Part shown: positions 49,232-61,546 of the stretch, one piece after another
Numbering within the stretch: the first letter of the stretch is position 1
Layout: each line of letters starts with the position of its first letter
NCBI RefSeq assembly: GCF_000165425.1
Contig: NW_001799411.1
Location: 62,001 to 126,000, forward strand
Origin: Paramecium tetraurelia
Taxonomy: Eukaryota > Ciliophora > Oligohymenophorea > Peniculida > Parameciidae
Length of the DNA stretch: 64,000 nucleotides
Reading direction: 5' to 3'
The notes under the pieces: model-generated
Databases searched by the model: none
What the model was told of the DNA's origin: nothing
Seen by the model: only the letters and a program-made list of their open reading frames with translations
Position numbers and translations under genes: made by a program

Positions 49232-50040
49232 TCATTTAACGCGTTTAGAACAAAATGTTTTTACTGGGTTATATATAGGTCCTGGAGAATGAGTATCTTC
49301 TTTTTACAGTTTTTCATCTATCCAACTAATTTTAGCCGATTTTCCAATGGTAGCATTAGGAGAAGTCTCTCTGATATCTACAATTATAGTATAATGAATA
49401 CGTTTTTCAGCCACTTCAGTTCGATATCTGCCTACTCCTGGAGAACTTGTTGTTAAACTATTGTCTAATTATCTTTTAGCTTTATTGAAGGTAGTTGGAG
49501 ATGCTCTCATTTGAATTGACATCTCACTCAATGGAATTGTTTGCTGTTGCTTGATAGTTGAGATTTTGCTGGGTGATCTACTCACATAAGATTGACTCAT
49601 CGTCATTTTTTTAAGATCAGGCTCTGATTATCTATCAATTTTTCTTGAAATTGGGGAGATGATTTCCGATTTGTTGTTATTGATTTAAAATGTTTCATCT
49701 GAAATTAAATTCATTGAATTAACTATTTGATTCCATACATTGTTTGATGTAGCAGTTAAAATTAAATCAAAATTGCTCTTAAATATTTGAATATTTCGAT
49801 TTAGTTGAATCGAGTATTCAACCTTTTATCCCTGTCTTTACATTGCACCGATCACTTCTTTGAGTCCTTTTAGAATGATGCAAATATTATATTACTTTGA
49901 GATGCAAAGTTTATTTCATTTGTAAAGACTTCCTCCAAAAATGCAGTCAATTGTGTGAGATAGCCTCTCTTCTAAACAGTCTCGAAAATGCGATTTATGT
50001 CTGTGTACCTACCTATTTCAGTTTGGATTGAGGAATTCAT
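49232..50040 (-). CDS. SHIPPO-repeat axonemal protein
   Basis: The model is 251 aa with two introns (49867-49895, 29 nt; 49378-49401, 24 nt). The N-terminal half is helical with no clear domain. The C-terminal part has SHIPPO-type Pro-Gly motifs: SSPGVGRY, then SPNATIGKSAKI, then HSPGPIYNP, followed by a short basic end. SHIPPO (STPGR) repeats occur in ODF3/CIMAP-type microtubule inner proteins of cilia. The second intron is a multiple of three and lies in an otherwise open frame; it is proposed because the joined sequence brings the repeats into typical spacing. The localisation is inferred from the repeats. Confidence 0.8.
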
Positions 50041-50128
50041 TTAATTAAATTTAATTATATATATATGAATGCTTCTATGAACATGTAATAAATTTTTGAA
50101 AAAATTAAAAAAAATCAAAATCTTTTTC

Positions 50129-51020
50129 ATGACTCAAGGAAAGAATAAGAAATTAGGAAAGAAGAAGGGATAAAAGAAAACTATTGACCCATTGGCTAGA
50201 AAGGAATGGTTTGAATTAACAGCTCCTGTTCCCTTCAGCGCTGGTGGATTTGGTTATACTTGTATCAACAAATCTGCAGGAACAGGTAGTTATTGAATAT
50301 AATGCCTTTAGTCGTGGCCACAGAAGCCATCAAAGGACGTGTAGTAGAGGCATCCTTGGCTGATCTTCAAGGATAATCAGATCAAATGGCTTGGAGAAAA
50401 GTTAAATTAGTTATTGATGATGTTGAAGGTACAAGATGCAGAACTTCTTTCTACGGCCTTGATTCAACAAAGGATAAGATCTTTGGAATGATTAAAAAGC
50501 GATAAACTTTGATTGAGGTATTTTAAAAATCATAATTTTAATTAGACTTCAGTTGAAGCTAGATCATCAGATGGATATATTTTGAGAATCTTTATCATTG
50601 CATTCACCAAAGGCATTAAAAATTAATAAAGAAAAACAACTTATGCTTAAAGAAGCTAAATCAAAGATATCAGAAAGAAGATTGTTGAGATTGTACTCAG
50701 AGAAGTCTCCAAGAAGAGCATCACCGGATTACTTACTTACTTCAATTAAGAAATTCTTTCAAAAGAAATTGGAAAGGCCACAAGAGGCATCTTTCCACTT
50801 TAAAATATTACATTAAGAAAAGTGAAGTTGGTTAAGAGACCCAAAGTTGATTGTAATTGTGTTTTTTAAATTGTAAGCTTAAAAATTGAGAGAATTCTAT
50901 GATGATTCCCAAAGAAATAAGAATACAGTCAGAAGACACGGTTAAGCTGAAGACTAAAGTGCTTTAAATCTTATCAAATAAGGATAAATCGAGAAAGAAG
51001 TAACCTAAGAATAATAATGA
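50129..51020 (+). CDS. RPS3A: 40S ribosomal protein eS1 (S3a)
   Basis: The model is 270 aa with three introns (50286-50311, 50518-50545, 50853-50877). Family segments in order: KKGQKKTIDPLARKEWFELTAP, ATEAIKGRVVEASLADLQ, WRKVKLVIDDVEGTRCRTSFYGLD, KKRQTLIE, then DGYILRIFIIAFTKG and KTTYAQRSQIKDIRKKIVEI, matching eS1 including the YAQ.SQI.IRKK motif. Length is typical (about 264). It is a component of the 40S platform near the mRNA exit. It is divergent from the SHIPPO gene by 88 bp. Confidence 0.96.
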
Positions 51021-51166
51021 TGAATTTATTACAGTATAAACAAAATAGTACATATATTAATATTGTAAAGATTAAAACAATATATATATATATTGCATTT
51101 AATATCTTCATCGATGGTGTATTTCAAATATAAAGATTTTTTTTTAATTTAATTTGAGGAAATAAG

Positions 51167-51803
51167 ATGTCTTAATAGGCTTAAAAGGGAGGAAAAGGAG
51201 CATAGCCAAAAACTGATGCAAAGCCATAAACAGCTGCTTAAACAAAAGTTGCTAAACCATAGGAGACAAAGGAGAATGTCATGAGAAAAATTAGAATTGA
51301 AAAATTGATGGTTCACATTTGTGCTGGTGAATCAGGAGATAAGTTGACTAAAGCAGCAAAAGTCTTGGAAGATCTTACAGGATAAAAGCCAGTTTTTGGC
51401 AAAGCAAGATATACAGTGAGATCATTCGGTATTAGAAGAAATGAAAAAATTTCTGTATTTTGCACCATTAGAGGCGATTAAGCTAGAGACATTCTTGTTA
51501 GAGGTTTAAGAGTTAAAGAAATGGAATTGAAGAAGAGAAACTTTTCTGAATCAGGAAACTTTGGATTTGGTATTCAAGAACACATTGATTTGGGATTGAA
51601 ATATGATCCATACACAGGTATCTAACTCATCAAAATACAATTAGGTATTTTTCGGTATGGACTTCTATGTTGTGTTGTCAAGACCAGGATTGAGAGTTGC
51701 TCAAAGAAAATCAAGAAATTCAAAATTGGGCACACAATAAAGAGTGACTAAAAAGGAAGCTGTAGAATGGTTCAAATAAACCTTTGAAGGAAACGTCTAT
51801 TGA
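51167..51803 (+). CDS. RPL11: 60S ribosomal protein uL5 (L11), one-base frame excess
   Basis: The product matches uL5 throughout: an N-terminal Gln/Lys-rich extension, [80 protein letters not shown], then [20 protein letters not shown] and a C-terminal EAVEWFKQTFEG. There is one intron (51618-51644, 27 nt). After it the sequence has five T at 51648-51652 where four are needed to keep GIFGMDF in frame, so the spliced length leaves a remainder of one base. Because uL5 is essential, this is most likely an assembly error, or a second intact copy exists. It binds 5S rRNA in the large subunit. Confidence 0.92.
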
Positions 51804-51859
51804 TACAATACAATATTACATTAAATACACATATAAAAAATATAATTTTTTATTTTAAT

Positions 51860-54502
<2,643 letters not shown>

Positions 54503-54603
54503 ATATAATACAGAACTATCAATTTATAAATACTTATTTTTTTCGGACTTTTATTAAATATATTTCAAATAATAACATTTTGTATTTTAATCATTTTTAT
54601 TAA

Positions 54604-55816
54604 ATGTCATTATTATCAAAATTTACATCCATATTTGGTTCTAATTATAATACATAGGCTTCCGATACTCCGTTAAATTAATAACTATAAGAAGTGCTTA
54701 CCTAAATACTAAAGGCAAATAATAAAATAGATTTAAAGCAAAAGTCAGAACTTCTAGCCCAATATCTATTGGAAAAGGAAGGTAAATTGCAATCTTTACT
54801 ATGTTAGAACATATCGAGTATTTGTTCTCATTTTTATAAACTACATCTAAAGATCTCAATCCGTTATCAGTTGTTCATTTACTATCAGTAATCCACTAGC
54901 AATTCTAATACAATGAATTAATTTAAGATGTTGCTATTAAGTTAAGAGAAACAAAAATGCCATGGATTCAATTAGAAAAACATGAATGGCAATCTACAAA
55001 GACGGAGCCTGATTTACCAAAGAAATAGCAATCATAAATCATACTTACAGAATTTGAAGACTCTTCTCGTCCAGCAGCCATATATGCTCAATTGTGTTAT
55101 GTATATTTGTAAAGATTGGCAGCCAATATTGATTTATATAGAGCTGTCTCAAAATTTATGTACCCATATGTTAGTGATAAAGACTAAATAGAACCTAAAC
55201 TTATGTTTTTATGGCATTACAAAATTCAAAACTTAATAAATTCGGGCTTAATATTATTGTAATATGATCAAGAATTAGTTGAAATTCAAACTGCTCTCTA
55301 TTAGGATGTTTGGAAATTTTAAAAATTTATATGCGTTGAAATTGAAAAAATTATTGATTAATATGTGACACTACCCAGTAGTGATACTTTATCTCTTTAT
55401 GAAATATATCAAGAAAGTACAAAACATTATGAAATTCTCCTAAAATTTCATCAATTCACATAAACAACGACGGAAGCTCCTCGGGAATGTCATTTCAATA
55501 ATGTTAATTTATAGGAATTTTTAGGGTTTGTTTCTAAATTAAAATTATTGAATTTGCCTAACTTTAAAAAGAAAATTAAAGTTCCTAATAAAGGTGATCC
55601 TGGAATGGGAGTTCCTACCAGAAATCCGAAAGTAAATGTCTTAGTTATAAATAGGTCAGACATTTAAAACATTAAAGTAATCAATTCCTTGTAAACGATA
55701 CAGACAGTAGTGATTCTGACGGTGTCGCAGATATAAATCCTTAAATAATCTAAAAAATCAAGAATAAAACTGTGCATTTAAGGGGTGAAAGTACTTTTCA
55801 ATAAAAATATAAATGA
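54604..55816 (+). CDS. Hypothetical helical protein, possible ANTH/VHS-like fold
   Basis: The model is 387 aa with two introns (54782-54807, 26 nt; 55632-55654, 23 nt). The protein is largely alpha-helical: an N-terminal MSLLSKFTSIFG, then helical repeats with LNPLSVVHLLSVIHQQFQY, which resembles a helical-solenoid strand such as in ANTH or VHS domains, and RPAAIYAQLCYVYLQRLAANI further on. After about residue 300 a basic linker and an acidic Ser/Asp-rich tail follow (DTDSSDSDG). No family is confirmed. A vesicle-coat or endocytic adaptor is only a guess from the fold. It sits 100 bp downstream of the PKG gene. Confidence 0.55.
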
Positions 55817-56101
55817 TCAATAAATCGTAATTTTAATTTATAGATTAAAAGTACTTATAATTTTAATTAATTTCATCATTACTTTCAAGATACACTCTAT
55901 TTATCTAGCAGAGTTTCAAAAATAGGATAAGCTGAAAGAACATCTTTGTATTCATAGATTTATGGATAGTGAAGTTTACTTCTTTATTAGATGATCAAAA
56001 ATTAAGTTAAAGAAATTGGGCTTTATTGATTGGACGAAATATATTCAATTTGAATTTAATAGCCGCGAATATATTGGCGCTTCTTTATTATATTAAAATT
56101 A

Positions 56102-56922
56102 ATGGATATTGCTCTATGTTAAAATCCTAATCATGATAGTTAACGTCTAAAATATATATGTGTAGATCCAAATTGTAATGTTGCAAAAAGAATAGGTATT
56201 CATTTTGAATTTAATTAGGCTGTGCTGATTGTTTTCTTGATGATCATATAACACACATTAGAAAAACAACTGCTTAATTTAAGGAACAAGTAAGTTAATC
56301 TATAGACACAATTTCTTAAGTTGAATTCTCAAAAGCTAATAGTTCTCCTTAAAAAGATTTAGATTGTCAAATAGATTTTGAATTAGAAAATTGTATTGAA
56401 AACATTAAGTCAAGGTTTTTAGCTATAAAAAATGATTTAAAGTCTTAGATTGATAGTGATATGTTAAAAGTACAAGATAATTGCTCTTAATTTAAATAAA
56501 ATATGAACAATGAACTAAATCCATTCAAATTAACTATTGAAAATGAATTACCTTCTTTGAATCAGTATGAACTTAATTAATTAGTCAAATTTTATTAAGA
56601 GGCTCCAAAAATTCACAAACATTATTCAAAAGCTTCTGAACTCCTTCAGGATGAAAAATCAAAAGTAAAATAAAAAAAATAAAAGCATTTAAACAAAATG
56701 AAAAGTATAATACAAGTATTACTTAAGGAGTTTAATGATTTAATGACAACAAAAAATGTATAAATTGATGATTGCAGTGAATATGAAACTCCTTAAAAAT
56801 ACACAATGTCTCCTAATAAAATGATAAATCTTGTAGAAACTGCACGTTCAACAAGACGATTCCCTATGTCTTAATCTTAAAAAAAATATTTCTTATCTGC
56901 TGTTACAAAAAAGCTAGATTGA
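56102..56922 (+). CDS. B-box-like zinc-binding coiled-coil protein
   Basis: The model is 265 aa with one 23-nt intron (56196-56218) inside the zinc module. Residues 5-45 have CQNPNH...YICVDPNCN...GCADCFLDDHITH, a Cys/His spacing resembling B-box or related two-zinc modules that are common in Paramecium proteins. The rest is long, Lys/Gln/Glu-rich and heptad-like, ending with a Ser/Arg segment. RBCC-type proteins with such modules mediate protein-protein contacts. No RING or SPRY part is present. Function unknown. Confidence 0.7.
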
Positions 56923-56962
56923 TTAATTCATTTGTTATATTTATATTAATAAATATTTAAGT

Positions 56963-58016
56963 TCATTTATTTTATGCTTTTTTATAATCTTCTTTACATC
57001 CAAAAATTATTTTTTTAAAATCATTTAAATATAAAGATATAATTTTTAGTTTTTATATAGCTTATTAGCTCTTTACTTCATAATTATCATCCTCTTCTTT
57101 TTTCTCCTCAATTTTATTCTACTATTTTTTATTCTCTTCCTTTTTTAATTTTTTATCATCCTTTTTATTGTTTTCTTATTTTGCTTCCTCCAATTCATGC
57201 TTAATCTTTTAAGTTCCTTCCTAACATCGATTAAATAAATTATCAATGGCCATTAAAATCCTTCCTAGACTTAAATTCTTTGATGATGCTTCATTTGCTG
57301 AAGCTTCTACAATTTATATTAATTAATTTCTTTCTGATATTTTTTCTTCTAATTTCTTCTATCATTATTGAATTGTAAAATTTCGTGATTTCTGTCCTTC
57401 TCATATTAGGTTGATTCATATTTCAATTTTTCATATAAATTTTCCATGGATGAATGCTCCTCAACCAATTTTGTATTTTAACTTGATAATGTACTATGTC
57501 TTTCTAAAATTGATGACATATCATGATATTACTCTGGATATTGTTTTGCAACGCTATCTAAATATTCTTCATATTTTTTCATTGAGGTAACTGTTTTGAT
57601 ATTAAATTACACATACCCTTCTTCTCAAGCCTCTATTATTTCTTTGATAATTCCTGCAATAGTCCATTCAATTCTTATATCTCTTTTTCCTTTTACAATT
57701 TTTATCGTTTCTCTTCTTCCAGTCTCCCTTCTGCTCTCTTTTTTTTTGCCTCATTATCTTATAAAAACTTGCAAAACTTGATCAAAGATTCTTGTATTTC
57801 CATGTCCTTTGAACGAATCTTCTCTTCCTCTAGTTTAAACTTGACCTCTTGTCTAGTTCCTATTTATAATAATCACTTTTAAAATTCCTCTCTCTATGCT
57901 TCAAAAGCCTCATGAACTTCATACATTTTCCTTCTTTTTTCTAGCAATTTAGTTGCAGGACTAACAGTATCATATTGTAAGTGGCTTGGTAAATTTCTTT
58001 TACCCTAATTATTCAT
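56963..58016 (-). CDS. CFAP73/CCDC42-like axonemal coiled-coil protein, one-base break
   Basis: About 335 aa with introns at 57853-57876 (24 nt, contains an in-frame TGA) and 57591-57616 (26 nt). The DUF4200 signature is clear: EKRRKMYEVHEAFEAQREEF, then KDMEIQESLIKFCKFLQDNEAKK, MKKYEEYLDSVAKQYPEQYHDM, then a C-terminal NLSLGRILMAIDNLFNRC. Near 57345-57365 the frame must change by one missing base to pass from LQFNND into KLEEKISERNQ, so the spliced length is off by one. CCDC42/CFAP73 proteins belong to the modifier-of-inner-arms complex that regulates ciliary dynein. The family is otherwise well conserved, so the break is more likely an assembly error than decay. It is convergent with the gene at 56102 (40 bp). 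Confidence 0.8.
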
Positions 58017-58153
58017 TCAAAATATTAATATATTATTAGTAATTCAGCTCTCTATAATTATTGAATTCTAAGAATCCCTAAGCTTGTTCGGGGGTTTTAT
58101 ATTCAAAATAATAAGTATTTTTTGGAAGTACAAAAATTACATATTTTTATTAA

Positions 58154-58771
58154 ATGTTAATTTATAAGAAAGCAACTCCTTAGGGTACATCATATTATAA
58201 ATATAAATAGAACTATAAAAGTATAGGGATGATCAAGTTAAAAGCTGGAAAAAGGAGAAGGATTTACAAAGATTAAACGAAAGCTAAGTCAACTAAATGT
58301 TGGATTTATTTCTTTTATTTGCCAGTCAACGTACATTTACAATAAGAGTATAATGTTATGCTATATGCAGACTAAAGATGTCGAAGCCTAAAATACTCTC
58401 TTGAGAGTGAATGAAGAGTCGACTTTATTTTCGAATGTCTTATCAAAAATGAATCTCGTTGACGAAGATCTAAATTTTATTGATTTCTTGAAGCTCTATT
58501 TATAATGCATTGTAAATATAAGCGATGACCGATATAGGGGGAAGCATAATAGGAGGAAAAAATAAAAGAATTATTTACAACTCTGAGTGCGAAAGGGGCA
58601 ATCAATCTAGAAGACTTAAAGAGACTGGCTTAAGAGTTGGATCACTATCATTTAAAGGAGGAAGACTTAAATGAAATAATGAAAGTGGTATCAGGCAATG
58701 GACAAGAGATTACAGAGGAGGATTTTATAAGATTTTATACACAGATAGTGAAAAGTTAAAGATAATTATGA
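58154..58771 (+). CDS. EF-hand-like protein
   Basis: The model is 180 aa with three introns (58185-58210, 58348-58370, 58512-58537), each needed to join frames. The helical arrangement fits a four-helix, calmodulin/centrin-like pair of lobes: VNQMLDLFLLFASQRTFTI, SNVLSKMNLVDEDLNFIDFLKLY, then KIKELFTTLSAKGAINLEDLKRLAQEL and LNEIMKVVSGNGQEITEEDFIRFY. The Ca2+ loops lack several acidic positions, so most EF-hands look non-calcium-binding. Its TGA stop overlaps the ATG of the next gene by the sequence ATGA. Cytoskeletal EF-hand proteins are numerous in Paramecium; a specific role is not inferable. Confidence 0.72.
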
Positions 58772-59664
58772 TAAAAATTATATATAGGTTTAGTACATAA
58801 TAAATAAACTATTACACTATTCTTGAACTCAATGCAACATGCACCTAGAAACAGATCAAACAAAACTATCTGAAACTGGCCAAAATCTATCATCCTGATG
58901 TTTACAAGGGAAATGATGCCAATAGGTGAGATTAAATATTCATTTTAGATTTAAGCTCATTTAGGAGGCATACAACACACTCAAGACTCCAGAAAAAAGG
59001 CAATCATATGATCAAACAATATTTAAGGAAAGAGCTTTTGCAAATTAAGAAAGGCCTCAAAGTAGTGAATCCGAAGAGAATACATAGAAGAATGAATACA
59101 CAGCAAAACAAACTAAAGATGGAATAAATTTCACATTCACTAAAAAGGAATACAAGGATGCAACTGAGGAAAAGACTGTTGAAGATGAGTTTAGGAAATT
59201 CATGTAGGAACCTCTAAAAATTAATCCAGAAGAAGTTAAAGTTTACGAAAATGTTGTGGCCAGACAAATGACAAAGGAACATAAGGCTTAAGATGAATTC
59301 ATTATAGCCAAAGAGAACAAGTGGAAGATCTTCTTTTTTAAGGCCCATTAGATTGGTTATTCCTAATAAGTGAAGGAATATATAAAAGGAATAAATTAAT
59401 AGTGGCAAGAAAAAAAGAATGATACTGAAGAGATGAAATAATAGAAAAGGCAAATGCAAAAGCGAATTGCTAATGTAATTCCATTTATATCATTGACTTT
59501 AGGGCATTTTCTTTATTTTTATTGGGCTCTCTCTACCATTCTTTTATTCAGCACTAGCAAGAAGACAAGAAATTGATAAAGACTTTAAGGAGGATTTAGA
59601 TTTTCTTTATAAGGTGGCAGATCAAATGGATTATTTAGAAATATCAACTAGGTTTGTCTATTGA
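58768..59664 (+). CDS. Membrane-anchored J-domain (DnaJ-like) protein
   Basis: The model is 281 aa with two introns (58926-58948, 23 nt; 59475-59502, 28 nt). The J domain occupies residues about 18-85: YYTILELNATCTQKQIKQNY, the catalytic IYHPD, then FKLIQEAYNTLKTPEKRQSYD. The region after it is charged; one hydrophobic helix (GIFFIFIGLSLPFFYSAL) follows near residue 225, then a short tail. The N-terminal MIKIIYRFSTQQ has the basic/hydroxylated look of a mitochondrial presequence. It stimulates Hsp70 ATPase; a mitochondrial membrane site is possible. No later ATG precedes the J domain, so translation must start at 58768, overlapping the upstream stop by four bases. Confidence 0.82.
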
Positions 59665-59730
59665 GATAAAATGTTAATTATATATATAATAAGAAAAAAA
59701 GATATTAATTAAATTAATTTCTGAGAAAAA

Positions 59731-60064
59731 ATGTCTAATTAAGTGAATTTCGGAGAAGGTAAAATTAATGAAAATTACCCATCTTCTATAAAGACTATGT
59801 TGGAATAAGGAAAAGATCCAAAAGATTTATTAATTTAATATTGCAGACCATAATGTAAGTGGTATGATGATAAATACGACAGATGTGTAAAGGCATTCTT
59901 ATCCTTGAAAAATGCTGATCCCGAGAAGAATTGTGTACATTTAACATTTATTCTCTAAATAGATGTATCCATATAGAGATTTGGTGACATGTGTTGAAGC
60001 ATGTGTTCAACCTAAAATATAGCATGCACTCAAAGGCAACGAACACGGTTTCATATTCCATTGA
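59731..60064 (+). CDS. Ubiquinol-cytochrome c reductase hinge subunit (QCR6/UQCRH-like)
   Basis: The model is 101 aa with one 28-nt intron (59935-59962). It contains paired cysteines: CRPQCKWYDDKYDRC, NC at the intron junction and a CVEAC helix followed by PKIQHALKGNE. The double CxnC helical-hairpin pattern and the length match the hinge protein of complex III in protists. It is a small acidic subunit facing the intermembrane space near cytochrome c1. It sits just downstream of the J-domain gene, 66 bp away. Confidence 0.8.
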
Positions 60065-60466
60065 AATAATATGATCTATAATAAAATATACAATAACCAT
60101 TATTAAAATCTCATAACATTCAAAGTTTTTTAGATTCAATTATGAATTATGAAATTAGGTTAATTTACATTTATAAATTAAACTAATATGGAATTCCAAT
60201 GCGTAAAAGAAGATAATAAATAATGAGTATTTTGAGATCACTCAATAATTGAAAGCAAATAGATTTTATATTTGAATCGAATTTTGTAATTGATTAATAC
60301 TCAAGCAATCGAAATAATTAATATAAACACAACTTATGAAATTGCCAAGCCAACTACAACATTCTTGAAATAGCTAAAAAAGGTCAAGGCCAATTGAAGA
60401 TATTTAAGAATATTCAAGATAAATTAATTGCTTCCCACTAATGACCTTAAGGTTGATGACAATTCA
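60065..60466. other. Intergenic region, no gene seen
   Basis: About 400 bp of AT-rich DNA between convergent genes. Only short frames interrupted by TGA are visible. Confidence 0.5.
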
Positions 60467-60829
60467 TCATTGTTCACTACATTATGAATCTGCAAATTTA
60501 CATCTCTTATCTAATTTCTTGGTTTATTAGTAATGAATGATAAGCAAAATCATCTAAGCAGTGATCCAAATTTATCCTAATTATGGCTTTGATCCTACAT
60601 ATTCAACTGATTTACCTAATAATTGAAACAATGCAGTGACTACTGAAACCAAAATTGCAACATAAATAGTTCCCTTATTGTATTAAGATTATTTGGCTTT
60701 GATTTATTGGATTAGTTTGTATTGGCTTTCCTAAGTTTCTGCCTAATCCATTTATTGTGCTTCTTTTAAATCTTGCTCACTCATTCTCGATTCAATTTTC
60801 TATCTACGCTTTTCTGAAATTTAATCCAT
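60467..60829 (-). CDS. Small hypothetical protein with one or two membrane segments
   Basis: A 120-aa intronless frame from ATG at 60829 to TGA at 60467-60469. The first 50 residues are charged and helical (MSEQDLKEAQQMDQAE), then a hydrophobic helix GTIYVAILVSVVTALFQLL and a second moderately hydrophobic stretch IWITAQMILLIIHY, with a cysteine-containing tail. No family is recognised. It is divergent from the next gene by 24 bp. Confidence 0.55.
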
Positions 60830-60853
60830 CAAAATTTATATAATTAATAAAGA

Positions 60854-61512
60854 ATGTCATCGAAAAACTATAAATTGATTCATTAGAAAATTCCAAATAC
60901 TACACGTTATAGGGATGATCAATTACCAATCAACAATAAATACTATGTTCGATTAACATAAGATTCCACCAGAGTTCTAGATTTGATTGATAAGGATAAA
61001 TAAATTCCACATTTATCAATGATTGATCGATTTTGGGGACAAAAAACACAAAGATTACCAGAACCTATTCATTAAGAAGAAAAGCATGTGTAATTACCAT
61101 AAGAAATTATTCCTAAAGAAGAGGAGAAGAAAGAAACACTGCCTTAAATCGAATAAAAAACTGAAACTCCATTGAAGAAAACCATAAGTCTAAAGCAGTT
61201 TAAGGAAAGCTTACTTTTTGATGAGAGAACCAGTTCTATACCTAAAACAACAATTTAGAACCATATAATTGAAGATTTAATAAGGGATAGCGATATTTTT
61301 TTAAAGAAATCTGAAATGATAGAGCAAGTGCAAAGTTTGAAGAGGTTAAAAGTGCTTAAGAAATACGAAGCTAATCAGTATTTTTTAATTTCATATTTAG
61401 TTAAAATCTTCCTGGAGTAGGCAAATTACCGTACATCATCAATGATTACCATTCCAAGAGCACAAATCCAGGATACTCCAGAAATAATAAAGGAAATTTT
61501 TTTACAAGATGA
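60854..61512 (+). CDS. SHIPPO-like or ciliary structural protein
   Basis: The model is 211 aa with one 23-nt intron (61378-61400). The N-terminal third is polar with NTTRYRDDQLPI, the middle is Lys/Glu-rich, and the C terminus has QNLPGVGKLPYIIN and STNPGYSRNNKG, each with the P-G-x-G/Y pattern of SHIPPO motifs. Only two motifs are visible, so the assignment is tentative. If correct it would be a microtubule-associated ciliary protein like the one at 49232. Confidence 0.6.
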
Positions 61513-61546
61513 AAACAATATTAAAATATATTTAAATTAAATATAT

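Noticed and set aside
49217..49456. 79-codon plus-strand frame opposite the SHIPPO gene
   Set aside because: Antisense of a coding region with Pro-Gly repeats; low-complexity Phe/Ser content looks like a shadow.
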